Part shown: positions 37,866 through 47,912 of the stretch, in pieces
Layout of the letters: each line of letters begins with the position of its first letter
How positions within the stretch are numbered: position 1 is the first letter of the stretch
Assembly: GCF_007109405.1 (NCBI RefSeq)
Contig: NZ_VJOY01000007.1
Span: 124,001-188,000 of the forward strand
DNA length: 64,000 bases
Origin: Pseudomonas mangiferae
GTDB taxonomy: Bacteria > Pseudomonadota > Gammaproteobacteria > Pseudomonadales > Pseudomonadaceae
Direction: 5' to 3'
The notes under the pieces: model-generated
The model's input: only the letters and a program-made list of their open reading frames with translations
The model's database searches: none
What the model was told of the DNA's origin: nothing
Translations under genes and position numbers: made by a program

Positions 37866-38399
37866 TCACGGGCTCCCGTTGCGTGCGGGGCTGTTGACGC
37901 TGATGCGCTGGATGGCGACGGTGGCCGGCGCACTCTGCTGCAGCGGCTGGCCGTCCTTGCCGAGCACTTCCGCCACCAGGGTGTGTTCGCCGCGATCGGC
38001 CTCGGTGACCTGGAAGTAAGGGATGTTGGTGGGCTGGCCGTAGGGCTGGCCGTCCATCACCAGGCGCAGGCTGTGGCCCGGTTGCAGGCGCGGCTCCAGG
38101 GCCACGCTGACGGTGAAGGTGCCGTTGTTGCTGCGCAGTGCCTCGTCGGTGGGCAGGTTCACCAGCTGCAGCACGGTGTAGCGGGTCGGTGCCTCGTCCT
38201 TGGGCTTTTCCGGCGCGCTGGCAGGCTTCTGGCTTTCCACGGTGTTGGTCGGTTGCAGCTCGACGGCCTGGGTGTGCTGGCCCTCGGGCGGCTGGTTGGT
38301 GAAGACCGTGTTGCCGTTGGCGTCGGTGTACTTGTAGATCTGGGCGGCGCTGGCCGGCAGGGCCACCGCCAGCAGCAGGCCGATGATCGCGGAACGCAT
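37866..38399 (-). CDS. DUF4124 periplasmic protein (first of a tandem pair)
   Basis: A 177-residue protein with a signal peptide ending ASAA (about residue 19), DUF4124 (QIYKYTDANGNTVFTNQPP) and an Ig-like part (about 70-165) with SLRLVMDGQPYGQPTN. It matches its neighbour in layout, SLRL/SFRLQ and TLAVE/TLVAEVL blocks included, so the two arose by duplication. Divergence is large. It probably shares a promoter with the downstream copy. Confidence 0.8.
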   Translation of the reverse strand: MRSAIIGLLLAVALPASAAQIYKYTDANGNTVFTNQPPEGQHTQAVELQPTNTVESQKPASAPEKPKDEAPTRYTVLQLVNLPTDEALRSNNGTFTVSVALEPRLQPGHSLRLVMDGQPYGQPTNIPYFQVTEADRGEHTLVAEVLGKDGQPLQQSAPATVAIQRISVNSPARNGSP

Positions 38400-38531
38400 G
38401 GTCGCTCTCCGGGGGGAATGACAGGGGCGTATGGCGTTCAAGGGTTGCACCGGGCGGGCCGGCTGGCAAGGCCGCGTCGCCGCGGCTGTGCGCTCGCTCG
38501 AAGAAAACCCTGGCGGGCGGGGCCCACCACG

Positions 38532-38557
38532 AAAAAGGGCCTCCCGAAGGAGGCCCC
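38532..38557 (-). terminator. Terminator after glnA
   Basis: On the minus strand GGGCCTCCTTCGGGAGGCCC with a TTCG loop is followed by a T-run, about 50 bases past the glnA stop. Confidence 0.9.
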
Positions 38558-38604
38558 TGCAAGGCGCCCGCATCGGCGGGCGCGCGTCCCGGAGGACGCC
38601 TGGA

Positions 38605-40011
38605 TCAGACGCTGTAGTACAGGTCGTATTCCAGCGGGTGCACGAAGGTGCGCACCTTGATTTCTTCTTCGCTCTTGAGCTCGATGTAGGCATCGATGAA
38701 GTCGTCGCTGAAGACGCCGCCCTTGGTCAGGAACGCGCGGCCCTTGTCCAGCTCTTCCAGGGCTTCCTTCAGGCTGCCGCAGACCTGCGGGATTTCCTTG
38801 GCCTCTTCCGGCGGCAGGTCGTACAGGTTTTTGTCGGCGGCATCGCCGGGGTGGATCTTGTTCTGGATGCCGTCCAGGCCAGCCATCAGCAGCGCAGCGA
38901 AGGCCAGGTAGGGGTTGGCCGCCGGGTCCGGGAAGCGCGCTTCGATACGGCGGGCCTTCGGGCTCGACACGTAGGGAATGCGGATCGACGCGGAGCGGTT
39001 GCGGGCCGAGTAGGCCAACATCACCGGGGCTTCGAAGCCCGGGACCAGACGCTTGTAGGAGTTGGTCGACGGGTTGGTGAAACCGTTCAGCGCCTTGCCG
39101 TGCTTGATGATGCCGCCGATGAAGTACAGGGCGGTGTCGGACAGGCCGGCATAGCCGTCGCCGGCGAAGGTGTTCTTGCCATCCTTGGAGATGGAGATGT
39201 GCACGTGCATGCCCGAGCCGTTGTCGCCGTACAGGGGCTTGGGCATGAAGGTGGCGGTCTTGCCATAGGCATCGGCCACGTTGTGCACGCAGTACTTGAG
39301 GGTCTGGGTCTCGTCGGCCTTGGCCACCAGGGTGTTGAACTTCACGCCGATCTCGTTCTGGCCGGCGGTGGCCACTTCGTGGTGGTGCACTTCGACGGTC
39401 AGGCCCATTTCTTCCAGGGCGTTGCACATGGCGGTGCGGATCTCGTGGTCGTGGTCGACCGGCGGGACCGGGAAGTAGCCGCCCTTGACGCCCGGACGGT
39501 GGCCCTTGTTGCCGCCCTCGAAGTCGGCGTCGGTGTTCCAGGACGCCTGCTCGGAGAAGATCTTGAACATGGAGCCGGAGATGTCGGACTTGAACTTCAC
39601 TTCGTCGAAGATGAAGAACTCGGGCTCCGGGCCGACGAACACGGTGTCGCCGATGCCGGTGGACTTGAGGTATTCCTCGGCGCGGCGGGCGATGGAGCGC
39701 GGGTCGCGGTCGTAGCCCTGCATGGTGCTGGGCTCGATGATGTCGCAGACGATGATCAGGGTCGGCTCTTCGGTGAAGGGGTCCAGGACCGCAGTGCTGT
39801 CATCGGGCAGCAGGATCATGTCGGAGGCTTCGATGCCTTTCCAGCCGGCGATGGAGGAGCCGTCGAACATCTTGCCGTGCTCGAAGAACTCTTCGTCCAG
39901 GGCGTCGCGAGCGGGCATGGTGACGTGCTGCTGCTTGCCCTTGGTGTCGGTGAAGCGCAGATCAACCCACTTCACATCGTTATCTTTGATCAGTTGAAGC
40001 GACTTCGACAT
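38605..40011 (-). CDS. glnA: Glutamine synthetase type I (GlnA)
   Basis: A 468-residue dodecameric enzyme making glutamine from glutamate and ammonia. Active-site blocks are [15 protein letters not shown], then [14 protein letters not shown], and the adenylylation site is Tyr397 in NLYDLPPEE, so activity is under GlnE control. ATG 40011 gives the standard MSKS start. The gene is preceded by a perfect -24/-12 promoter and lies near ntrBC, which should activate it when nitrogen is short. Confidence 0.98.
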   Translation of the reverse strand: MSKSLQLIKDNDVKWVDLRFTDTKGKQQHVTMPARDALDEEFFEHGKMFDGSSIAGWKGIEASDMILLPDDSTAVLDPFTEEPTLIIVCDIIEPSTMQGYDRDPRSIARRAEEYLKSTGIGDTVFVGPEPEFFIFDEVKFKSDISGSMFKIFSEQASWNTDADFEGGNKGHRPGVKGGYFPVPPVDHDHEIRTAMCNALEEMGLTVEVHHHEVATAGQNEIGVKFNTLVAKADETQTLKYCVHNVADAYGKTATFMPKPLYGDNGSGMHVHISISKDGKNTFAGDGYAGLSDTALYFIGGIIKHGKALNGFTNPSTNSYKRLVPGFEAPVMLAYSARNRSASIRIPYVSSPKARRIEARFPDPAANPYLAFAALLMAGLDGIQNKIHPGDAADKNLYDLPPEEAKEIPQVCGSLKEALEELDKGRAFLTKGGVFSDDFIDAYIELKSEEEIKVRTFVHPLEYDLYYSV

Positions 40012-40105
40012 GGTGTCCTCCAGGTGTATGGGGGCCGGGACAGGGCTCCCCAAAATACGGTTCTGCCACGCGGTGGTTCCGCTCGGGCTACCTGCCTCAC
40101 AAGGG

Positions 40106-40121
40106 AGCAATATGCATGCCA
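40106..40121 (-). promoter_or_regulatory. Sigma-54 (-24/-12) promoter of glnA
   Basis: On the minus strand TGGCATGCATATTGCT matches TGGCACG-N4-TTGCW with exactly ten bases between the invariant GG and GC. It lies about 95 bases upstream of glnA, in line with NtrC-dependent transcription. Confidence 0.9.
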
Positions 40122-40287
40122 GTGCCCCGAATTGGGCAGGGCCGCTCAGGATCGGGCTTCGCGGGGCGGTCCGACGCGGCTGCGCCATCCGAGTGCACCA
40201 TAATAGAACGTGACCTGACGCACACGCCCCATTTCGGCGCGACGGTCTGATTTGCAATGCGTTTGGTCAAACCTTGAACAATTCCGC

Positions 40288-40293
40288 TATAAT
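40288..40293 (+). promoter_or_regulatory. Candidate -10 element for thiI
   Basis: TATAAT lies 44 bases before the thiI start. The -35 is poor (TTGGTC at 40263-40268, spacer 19). Confidence 0.4.
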
Positions 40294-40336
40294 CCGCGCC
40301 CCTGTTTTTCGGTCGTTCCCGCATCGCGGCGTTTTC

Positions 40337-41791
40337 ATGAAACTCATCGTCAAAGTCTTCCCGGAAATCACCGTCAAGAGCCGCCCGGTCCGCAAGCAGT
40401 TCATTCGGCAATTGTCGAAGAACATCCGCAGCGTGCTGCGCGATCTGGACCCCGCGCTGCAGGTCAGCGGCGTCTGGGACAACCTCGACGTGGAGACCGC
40501 CTGCAGCGAGCCGAAGGTGCTCGCCGAGATGATCGAGCGGCTGCGTTGCATGCCCGGCATCGTGCATTTCCTCGAGGTGCACGAGTACCCGCTGGGCGAC
40601 TTCGACGACATCCTCGACAAGTGCCGGCTGCACTACGGCGACCGCCTGCCCGGGAAGGTCTTCTCGGTGCGCTGCAAGCGCGGCGGCAAGCATGCTTTCA
40701 CCTCCATGGACGTCGAGCGCTACGTGGGCAGCCGGCTGCGCCAGCAGTGCGGCGCCGCCGGGGTGTCGCTGAACGCTCCGGAGGTGGAGGTGCGCATGGA
40801 GATCCGCGACCAGCGGCTGTTCATCGTTCACCGTCAGCACGACAGCATCGGCGGCTACCCGCTGGGCTCCCTGGAGCAGACCCTGGTACTGATGTCCGGC
40901 GGCTTCGACTCCACCGTCGCCGCCTACCAGATCATGCGCCGCGGCATGCTCACCCACTTCTGCTTCTTCAACCTGGGCGGCCGTGCCCACGAGCTGGGGG
41001 TGATGGAAGTCGCCCACTACCTCTGGCAGAAATTCGGCCGCTCGCACCGGGTGCTGTTCATCAGCGTGCCGTTCGAGGAAGTGCTGGGGGAAATCCTCGG
41101 CAAGGTGGACAACAGCCAGATGGGCGTGGTGCTCAAGCGCATGATGCTGCGCGCCGCCACCCGCATCGCCGAGCGCCTGCAGATCGACGCCTTGGTGACC
41201 GGCGAGGCCATCTCCCAGGTCTCCAGCCAGACCCTGCCGAACCTCACGGTGATCGACGCCGCCACCGACATGCTGGTGCTGCGGCCCCTGGTGGCCAGCC
41301 ACAAGCAGGACATCATCGACACCGCCTACGCCATCGGCACCGCCGAGTTCGCCAAGCACATGCCGGAGTACTGCGGCGTGATCTCGGTGAACCCCACCAC
41401 CCGCGCCAAGCGCGGCCGCATCGAGCACGAGGAGAGCCAGTTCGACATGGCGGTGCTCGACCGGGCCGTGGAGCGGGCGCGGCAGATGGCGGTGGACCGG
41501 GTAATCGATGAACTCGGCCGCGAGGTGCAGGTCGAGGAAGTGGGCGAGGCGCTGCCCGGGCACATCGTGCTGGACATCCGTCACCCCGACGACAGCGAGG
41601 AGCTGCCCCTGGCCCTGGACGGCGTGGAGGTGCGGTCGCTGCCGTTCTACGCCATCAACAGCCGCTTCAAGGACCTGGACGAGAGCCGCCAGTACCTCCT
41701 GTACTGCGAGAAGGGCGTCATGAGCCGGCTGCACGCCCACCACCTGCTCAGCGAGGGCCATGCGAATGTTCGCGTCTATCGCCCGCATTAA
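40337..41791 (+). CDS. thiI: tRNA 4-thiouridine / thiazole sulfurtransferase ThiI
   Basis: A 484-residue enzyme with an N-terminal ferredoxin-like and THUMP part (about 1-165), a PP-loop ATPase domain with SGGFDSTVA, and a C-terminal rhodanese domain carrying Cys457 in LLYCEKG. The second redox cysteine lies in EYCGVIS. It makes 4-thiouridine at tRNA position 8 and gives sulfur to thiamine synthesis. ATG 40337 was chosen over an upstream in-frame start at 40274. Confidence 0.97.
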   Translation: MKLIVKVFPEITVKSRPVRKQFIRQLSKNIRSVLRDLDPALQVSGVWDNLDVETACSEPKVLAEMIERLRCMPGIVHFLEVHEYPLGDFDDILDKCRLHYGDRLPGKVFSVRCKRGGKHAFTSMDVERYVGSRLRQQCGAAGVSLNAPEVEVRMEIRDQRLFIVHRQHDSIGGYPLGSLEQTLVLMSGGFDSTVAAYQIMRRGMLTHFCFFNLGGRAHELGVMEVAHYLWQKFGRSHRVLFISVPFEEVLGEILGKVDNSQMGVVLKRMMLRAATRIAERLQIDALVTGEAISQVSSQTLPNLTVIDAATDMLVLRPLVASHKQDIIDTAYAIGTAEFAKHMPEYCGVISVNPTTRAKRGRIEHEESQFDMAVLDRAVERARQMAVDRVIDELGREVQVEEVGEALPGHIVLDIRHPDDSEELPLALDGVEVRSLPFYAINSRFKDLDESRQYLLYCEKGVMSRLHAHHLLSEGHANVRVYRPH

Positions 41792-41945
41792 GCGCGCCGG
41801 GCTGCTGGGCGGCAGCATCCGCCATCGCCCTCCCGACCGGCCCTGAGCCTTCGCGGTACGCCCGGACGGGTGTCCGCCGATTCGTTGCATGCCTTGCCTG
41901 TCAGCCTGGACGGGCGCACCGTTTTCTCAACCGAGACCTAGCACA

Positions 41946-43763
41946 GTGATCGATAAACTTCGCAATATCGCCATCATCGCCCACGTCGACCATGGCAAGA
42001 CCACCCTCGTCGACAAGCTCCTGAAACTCTCCGGCACCCTCGACCGCAAAGAAGCGGAAAGCGAGCGGGTGATGGACTCCAACGACCAGGAGAAGGAACG
42101 CGGCATCACCATCCTGGCGAAGAACACCGCCATCAAGTGGAACGGCTACAACATCAACATCGTCGACACCCCCGGCCACGCCGACTTCGGCGGCGAGGTG
42201 GAGCGCGTGATGTCCATGGTGGACTCCGTGCTGCTGGTGGTGGACGCCCAGGACGGCCCCATGCCGCAGACCCGCTTCGTGACCCAGAAGGCCTTCAAGG
42301 CCGGCCTGCGCCCGATCGTCGTGGTGAACAAGGTGGACCGTCCCGGCGCGCGCCCGGACTGGGTCATCGACCAGATCTTCGACCTGTTCGACAACCTCGG
42401 CGCCACCGATGAGCAGCTGGACTTCCCGATCGTCTACGCCAGCGCCCTGAACGGCATCGCCGGCATGGACCACGAGAAGATGGACGACAACATGGACGCC
42501 CTGTTCCAGGCCATCATCGACCACGTCCCGGCGCCCAAGGTGGACGTCGACGGCCCGTTCCAGATGCAGATCTCCCAGCTGGACTACAACAGCTTCCTCG
42601 GCGTGATCGGCATCGGCCGCATCGCCCGCGGCCGCATCAAGGCCAACACCCCGGTGGTCGCCATCAGCGACGATGGCACCAAGCGCAACGGCCGCGTGCT
42701 GAAGATCATGGGCCACTCCGGCCTGCAGCGCGTGGAAGTGGCCGACGCCGAGGCGGGCGACATCGTCTGCGTGTCCGGCATGGACGAGCTGTTCATCTCC
42801 GACACCCTGTGCGACCCGCAGAACGTCGAGGCGCGCCCGCCGCTGACCGTCGACCAGCCCACCGTGAGCATGACCTTCCAGGTCAACGACTCGCCGTTCG
42901 CCGGCAAGGAAGGCAAGTTCGTCACCAGCCGCAACATCAAGGAGCGCCTGGAGAAGGAGCTGCTGCACAACGTGGCGCTGCGCGTCGAGCAGGGCGACAG
43001 CCCGGAGAAATTCAAGGTCTCCGGCCGTGGCGAGCTGCACCTCTCGGTACTGATCGAGACCATGCGCCGCGAAGGCTTCGAGATGGCCGTGGGCCGTCCG
43101 GAAGTGGTGATCATCGAGAAGGACGGCGACAAGCAGGAGCCCTACGAGAACGTCACCATCGACATCGAAGAGCAGCACCAGGGCTCGGTGATGGAGCAGA
43201 TGGGCCTGCGCAAGGGTGACCTGAGCAACATGATCCCCGACGGCAAGGGACGCGTGCGCCTGGAGTACACCATCCCGGCCCGCGGCCTGATCGGCTTCCG
43301 CAACAACTTCCTGACCCTGACCTCCGGCACCGGTATCCTGACCTCCACCTTCAGCCACTACGGCCCGATCAAGGCCGGCGAAGTCAGCAACCGGCAGAAC
43401 GGCGTGCTGGTCTCCATGGCCACCGGCACCGCGCTGACCTACTCCCTGGAAACCCTGCAGAGCCGCGGCAAGCTGTTCCTCGGCCCAGGCGACGAGATCT
43501 ACGAAGGCCAGCTGGCCGGCATCAATAGCCGCGACAACGACTTGGTGATCAACCCCACCAAGGGCAAGAAGCTGGACAACATGCGTGCCTCGGGCAAGGA
43601 CGAAGTCATCGCCCTGGTGCCGCCGATCCGCTTCACCCTGGAGCAGGCGCTGGAGTTCATCGCCGACGACGAGCTGGTGGAAGTGACGCCCAAGTCCATC
43701 CGCCTGCGCAAGAAAATGCTGAACGAGAACGACCGCAAGCGCTACGAACGCGCCAAGGTCTGA
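41946..43763 (+). CDS. typA: Ribosome-associated GTPase TypA/BipA
   Basis: A 605-residue translational GTPase. G1 is [10 protein letters not shown]3 is DTPGHADF, and G4 is NKVDRPGA; the C-terminal half has the BipA-specific [18 protein letters not shown] block. It starts at GTG 41946 ([17 protein letters not shown]), since an earlier in-frame ATG at 41889 adds non-conserved residues. It functions on 70S ribosomes in stress and cold conditions. Confidence 0.97.
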   Translation: MIDKLRNIAIIAHVDHGKTTLVDKLLKLSGTLDRKEAESERVMDSNDQEKERGITILAKNTAIKWNGYNINIVDTPGHADFGGEVERVMSMVDSVLLVVDAQDGPMPQTRFVTQKAFKAGLRPIVVVNKVDRPGARPDWVIDQIFDLFDNLGATDEQLDFPIVYASALNGIAGMDHEKMDDNMDALFQAIIDHVPAPKVDVDGPFQMQISQLDYNSFLGVIGIGRIARGRIKANTPVVAISDDGTKRNGRVLKIMGHSGLQRVEVADAEAGDIVCVSGMDELFISDTLCDPQNVEARPPLTVDQPTVSMTFQVNDSPFAGKEGKFVTSRNIKERLEKELLHNVALRVEQGDSPEKFKVSGRGELHLSVLIETMRREGFEMAVGRPEVVIIEKDGDKQEPYENVTIDIEEQHQGSVMEQMGLRKGDLSNMIPDGKGRVRLEYTIPARGLIGFRNNFLTLTSGTGILTSTFSHYGPIKAGEVSNRQNGVLVSMATGTALTYSLETLQSRGKLFLGPGDEIYEGQLAGINSRDNDLVINPTKGKKLDNMRASGKDEVIALVPPIRFTLEQALEFIADDELVEVTPKSIRLRKKMLNENDRKRYERAKV

Positions 43764-43782
43764 TTCGCCAGCCGTGAAGAAA

Positions 43783-43814
43783 GCCCCCGCCGGTGCGAGC
43801 CGGCGGGGGCTTTT
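43783..43814 (+). terminator. Terminator after typA
   Basis: GCCCCCGCCGG / CCGGCGGGGGC hairpin with a five-base loop and TTTT, ahead of the iron island. Confidence 0.85.
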
Positions 43815-43856
43815 GCGTTTCGGCGGCGGGCGCTTGTGGGGATTCGCGGGCCACGG

Positions 43857-43882
43857 TTATCATGAGATTAATTCTCAATAAC
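43857..43882. promoter_or_regulatory. Probable Fur box upstream of fecI-like gene
   Basis: TTATCATGAGATTAATTCTC contains the inverted repeat TGAGA-TTAAT-TCTCA (43863-43877) within an A/T-rich stretch and resembles the 19-base Fur consensus built of GATAAT hexamers. It lies about 30-50 bases before the sigma-factor start, a typical place for iron repression. Confidence 0.65.
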
Positions 43883-43907
43883 AACTGGCGTCACGGTGCT
43901 GTTTCCC

Positions 43908-44414
43908 ATGTCCGCAGTCGACGGTTCCCTGCACGATGCCGTGCGCCACCTCTACCAGGATCACCATGGCTGGCTGTTCGGCTGGCTGCGCAGGCGCCTG
44001 GGCTGCGCCGACAACGCCGCCGACCTGGCCCAGGACACCTTCACCCGCCTGCTGGCCTCGCGCCGCGTGCTGGAGGCGCGCGAGCCCCGGGCCTACCTGG
44101 TCACCGTCGCCCGCGGGCTGATGATCAACTGGTACCAGCGCCAGTCCCTGGAGCGCGCCTACCTGGACGCCCTGGCCAGCCTGCCCGAGGCCCTGGCGCC
44201 GCCGCCGGAGCAGCGCCTGGTGGTGCTGGAGACCCTCCACGAGATCGACGCCCTGCTGGACAGCCTGCCCGAGCGGGTGCGTCGCGCGTTCCTGCTGTCG
44301 CAGCTGGAGGGCCTGACCTACGACGCCATCGCCGAGCGCCTGGGGGTGTCCCTGGGTTCGGTCAAGCGCTACATGCAGCAGGCCTTCCGCCGTTGCCTGG
44401 AGCTCACCCCGTGA
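43908..44414 (+). CDS. FecI-type ECF sigma factor
   Basis: A 168-residue extracytoplasmic-function sigma factor. Region 2 (about 10-75) includes AADLAQDTFTRLLASR; region 4 (about 110-160) includes LPERVRRAFLLSQLEGLTYDAIAERLG, given here split as LPERVRRAF and LTYDAIAERLG. It directs RNA polymerase to the downstream receptor gene when its siderophore is sensed. Start ATG 43908 was preferred to GTG 43896. It overlaps fecR by four bases (GTGA). Confidence 0.93.
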   Translation: MSAVDGSLHDAVRHLYQDHHGWLFGWLRRRLGCADNAADLAQDTFTRLLASRRVLEAREPRAYLVTVARGLMINWYQRQSLERAYLDALASLPEALAPPPEQRLVVLETLHEIDALLDSLPERVRRAFLLSQLEGLTYDAIAERLGVSLGSVKRYMQQAFRRCLELTP

Positions 44415-45361
44415 GCGGCGCGGCCGGCAGCGACGTCATTCCCGCGGCGATCCTCGACGAAGCCGCCGCCTGGCTGGTGCGCCTGCACGGCGACGGCGAC
44501 AGCGAGGCGACCCGCCAGGCCTGCGCCCAGTGGCGCCAGCGCAGCCCGCAGCACGACCAGGCCTGGGCGCGGGCCGAGCGGCTGCTGCAGCGGCTCGGCA
44601 GCCTGCCGCCGGAGCTGGCGATGCCGGCCCTCGGCCGCGAGCGCATCGGTCGCCGCCGCGCCCTCAAGCACCTGGCCCTGCTGCTGGCGGTGGCGCCGGC
44701 GGCCCTGACCACCTGGCGCGCCGCGCCCTGGGAGGCGTGGCTGGCCGACCAGCGCACGGCGGTGGGCGAGGTCCGCGCGCTGGCGCTGCCGGACGGCAGC
44801 CAGCTGACCCTCAACACCGACAGCGCCCTGGACCTGCGTTTCGACGGCCAGCGCCGGCACCTGCAGCTGCGGCAGGGCGAGCTGCTGCTGCACGCCGCGG
44901 CCGACCCGCGGCCCCTGCTGCTGGACGTCGCCGTCGGCCGCCTGAGCACCCCCGGCGCCCGTTTCAGCCTGCGCGAGCAGGGCGACGCCGCCCATCTGGT
45001 GGTGCTGGAGGGCGCGGTGCGGGTGGAGCCCCTGGACGGCCTCGCCCAGTGGGTACCGGCGGGCCGCCAGGGCCGCTTCGACCGCCAGCGGCTCGGCCCC
45101 CTGGCTGCCGCCGAGGCGTCGGCGGTGGCCTGGACCCACGGCATGCTGATGGCCGACCGGCTGCCCCTGGCCGAGCTGCTGGCCGAACTCGCCCGCTACC
45201 ACCACGGGGTGCTGCGCTGCGCCCCGGCCGTGGCCGGGCTGGCGGTGTCCGGTGCCTATCCCCTGCGGGACCGTGGCCGGGCCCTGGCGATGCTGGCGGC
45301 GACCTACCCGGTGCGGGTACGGCGGCTGACCGACCTGTGGATCAGCCTGGACGCCGCCTGA
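44411..45361 (+). CDS. FecR-type anti-sigma factor / signal transducer
   Basis: A 316-residue inner-membrane regulator. The cytoplasmic N-domain (about 10-85) has AAAWLVRLHGDGDSEATR and the conserved tryptophans of the sigma-binding DUF4880 region; one membrane helix is at about 90-110, and the periplasmic FecR domain begins near TAVGEVRALALPDGSQLTLN (split across 118-137). It starts at GTG 44411. It would hold the sigma factor until the receptor reports bound siderophore. Confidence 0.9.
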   Translation: MSGAAGSDVIPAAILDEAAAWLVRLHGDGDSEATRQACAQWRQRSPQHDQAWARAERLLQRLGSLPPELAMPALGRERIGRRRALKHLALLLAVAPAALTTWRAAPWEAWLADQRTAVGEVRALALPDGSQLTLNTDSALDLRFDGQRRHLQLRQGELLLHAAADPRPLLLDVAVGRLSTPGARFSLREQGDAAHLVVLEGAVRVEPLDGLAQWVPAGRQGRFDRQRLGPLAAAEASAVAWTHGMLMADRLPLAELLAELARYHHGVLRCAPAVAGLAVSGAYPLRDRGRALAMLAATYPVRVRRLTDLWISLDAA

Positions 45362-45460
45362 AAAAATAATCGCGCTGGGGTGAGACCTTTTTCGCGCTCG
45401 GCTGGCAAGGACGGTGAACCCCCTCCTTGTCGTGGCCGCCAGGCCGAGGAACTGCTGCCC

Positions 45461-47884
45461 ATGTCCGCTTCGTCCGCCTTTTCCTTCCGCTTCATCGATG
45501 CCCCTTCGCTGCGCCGCGCGGTGCGCCGGGCCGCGCTCGCCGTCGCCCTGGTGGGCGCCGGCCAGCCACTCTGGGCCGCGGAGGAACCGGCGGCGCTGCG
45601 CCGCTACGAGATTCCCGCCGGCCCCCTGGGACGCACCCTGGCCACCTATGCCAGCGAGGCGGGGCTGTCGCTGTCCTTCGACCCGGCCCTGACCGACGGG
45701 CTCGCCTCCGCCGGGCTTAACGGCCGCTACGCCGCCGACGAAGGCCTGCGCCGCCTGCTGGCGGGCAGCGGCCTGCAGCTGCAGGCGCGGCCCGACGGCA
45801 GCTACACCCTGGTACGGGTCGCGGCCCGGGGTGACGTGGAGCTGTCCGCCCTGGAGGTCACCGGCCAAAGCGACGGTGCCCAGGCCCTGCCGGAGCCTCT
45901 GGCCGGCGGCCAGGTGGCCCGCGGCTCGCGCCTGGGGGTGCTGGGCAACCTCGACGTGATGGACGCGCCCTTCAGCGTCACCAGCTACACCGCCCAGACC
46001 CTGGAGCAGCAGCAGGCGCGCAGCGTCGCCGACGTGCTGGTGGCCAACGATCCCTCGGTGCGCATCGTCGGCGGCCGTGGCGATATCGTCGACACCTACG
46101 CCATCCGCGGCTTCCCGGTGAGCAACGCCGACGTGGCCATGGACGGGCTGTACGGGATGCTGCCCTACTGGCGGGTGCCCACCGAGTTCGCCGAGCGGGT
46201 CGAGGTGCTCAAGGGCCCCAGCGCGCTGCTCAGCGGCATGGCCCCGGAGGGCAGCATCGGCGGCGCCATCAACGTGGTGCCCAAGCGGGCGGCGGACGAG
46301 CCGCTGACCCGGGTCAGCGTCGACTGGACCGAGAAGTCCCAGCTCGGCACGCACCTGGACGTGGGTCGCCGCTTCGGCGAGGACAAGGCCTTCGGCGCGC
46401 GCTTCAACGGCGTCTACCGCACGGGCGACACTGCCGTCGATCACCAGAGCCGGGAGTTCCCGCTGATGGCCCTGGCCCTGGACTTCCGCGGCGAGCGGCT
46501 GCGCCTGTCCGCCGACGCGCTGTACCAGAAGGAGAGCTTCGAGGGCGTGGTGCGCCCGGTGCTGCTGGGCAGCGCCACCCACCTGCCCCACGCGCCGGAC
46601 TCCCGTACCCGCTTCGGCCTGCGCGATTCTTACCTGGACCAGGAGGACTACGGCCTGGTCACCCGGGCGGAATACGACCTCACCCCGGACATCACCGCCT
46701 TCGCCGCCCTCGGCGGGCGCCAGAGCAACTTCGAGACCATCGCCTCCAACAGCTTCCTGATCGGCAACGACGGTGCGCTGAGTAACCTCATGGCGCGCCA
46801 GCGGGGCGACCGCCGCACCTATTCCGGCGAGGCCGGCCTGCGCGGCCGCTTCGACACCGGTGCGCTGCACCATGACTGGACCCTGAGCAGCAACCGGGTG
46901 TTCGAGCGGCTGGGGCTGGTCTACCTGTTCACCGGGGCCGAGTCGGGCAACCTCTACGAGAGTTCGGGGCACACGCCGCTCCCGGACTATTCCAGCCTGG
47001 ACGGCAGCATCCCCCGCACCGCCGAGACCGACCTGGGCGGCGTCGCCCTGTCCGACCGCATTTCGCTGCTGGACGACCGCCTGCAGCTGACCGGCGGCCT
47101 GCGCCGCCAGTGGGTGAGCGCCAAGTCCTACAGCGCCAGCAGCGGCGAGCGCACGTCGAGCTACGACGAGCAGGTCTGGACGCCATTGCTGGGGGTGCTG
47201 GTGCGGCCGGTGGACGGCCTCTCGCTGTACGCCAACTACATCCAGGGCCTGAGCAAGGGCGATACCGCGCCCACCACCGCGCAGAACGCCGGGGAAATGA
47301 TGGCGCCCTACAAGACCAAGCAGTACGAGCTGGGCGCCAAGTACGAGCTGGGCGGGTTGCTGGCGACCGTCGCGCTGTTCCAGATCGAGAAGCCCAGCGC
47401 CTTCACCGATGCCGGCAACGTCTACCGGGTGAGCGGCGAGCAACGCAACCGCGGTATCGAACTGGGCGTGAGCGGCGAGCTGACCGAGGGCCTGCGCCTG
47501 CTGGCCGGCGCCAGCTACATCCGGCCGGAACTGGTGAAGGCCGCCGACCGCACCACCGAGGGCAACGACGCCCCGGGGGTCGCCCGGCGCCAGGCCAACC
47601 TCGGTCTGGACTGGGATGCGGCGTTTCTGCCGGGGCTGACCTTGGGCGGCCGGGTGATCCACACCGGCGAGGCCTACCTGGACCCGGCCAACCGCATCGA
47701 GGCGCCAGCCTGGAACCGCCTGGACCTGACCGGCAGCTACGCCTTCAAGGTCGCCGGAAAACCACTGGTGGCCCGTGCCAACCTGGAGAACGCCCTGGGC
47801 AAGGACTACTGGAGCGCCACCAGCGGCTACGTGACCCTGAGCCAGCCGCGCACCCTAACCCTGTCCCTGAGCGCCGACTTCTGA
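45461..47884 (+). CDS. TonB-dependent siderophore receptor with signalling (STN) domain
   Basis: An 807-residue outer-membrane receptor. A signal sequence (about 1-43, ending LWAAEE) is followed by the STN domain (about 48-105; [20 protein letters not shown]), a plug (about 150-275; [17 protein letters not shown]) and a 22-strand barrel ending in SLSADF with the terminal Phe. The STN domain is what talks to FecR. Ferrichrome/hydroxamate-type receptors share the plug pattern, but the ligand is not fixed by sequence. A 100-base spacer after fecR may hold the sigma-dependent promoter. Confidence 0.92.
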   Translation: MSASSAFSFRFIDAPSLRRAVRRAALAVALVGAGQPLWAAEEPAALRRYEIPAGPLGRTLATYASEAGLSLSFDPALTDGLASAGLNGRYAADEGLRRLLAGSGLQLQARPDGSYTLVRVAARGDVELSALEVTGQSDGAQALPEPLAGGQVARGSRLGVLGNLDVMDAPFSVTSYTAQTLEQQQARSVADVLVANDPSVRIVGGRGDIVDTYAIRGFPVSNADVAMDGLYGMLPYWRVPTEFAERVEVLKGPSALLSGMAPEGSIGGAINVVPKRAADEPLTRVSVDWTEKSQLGTHLDVGRRFGEDKAFGARFNGVYRTGDTAVDHQSREFPLMALALDFRGERLRLSADALYQKESFEGVVRPVLLGSATHLPHAPDSRTRFGLRDSYLDQEDYGLVTRAEYDLTPDITAFAALGGRQSNFETIASNSFLIGNDGALSNLMARQRGDRRTYSGEAGLRGRFDTGALHHDWTLSSNRVFERLGLVYLFTGAESGNLYESSGHTPLPDYSSLDGSIPRTAETDLGGVALSDRISLLDDRLQLTGGLRRQWVSAKSYSASSGERTSSYDEQVWTPLLGVLVRPVDGLSLYANYIQGLSKGDTAPTTAQNAGEMMAPYKTKQYELGAKYELGGLLATVALFQIEKPSAFTDAGNVYRVSGEQRNRGIELGVSGELTEGLRLLAGASYIRPELVKAADRTTEGNDAPGVARRQANLGLDWDAAFLPGLTLGGRVIHTGEAYLDPANRIEAPAWNRLDLTGSYAFKVAGKPLVARANLENALGKDYWSATSGYVTLSQPRTLTLSLSADF

Positions 47885-47912
47885 TGCCCGCGTCCCCGAC
47901 GAGCCGTACCCC

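Larger units (their letters stand above)
40012..40336. other. Divergent control region between glnA and thiI
   Basis: About 325 bases with no gene. It holds the sigma-54 promoter of glnA (40106-40121), a GGTGCA half-site on the minus strand near 40190-40200 that could be part of an NtrC site, and a TATAAT at 40288-40293 for thiI. Confidence 0.6.

Noticed and set aside
44369..47662. A 1097-residue open frame on the minus strand
   Set aside because: It is the antisense of fecR and the TonB receptor. The composition is repetitive and has no start site or domain resemblance.
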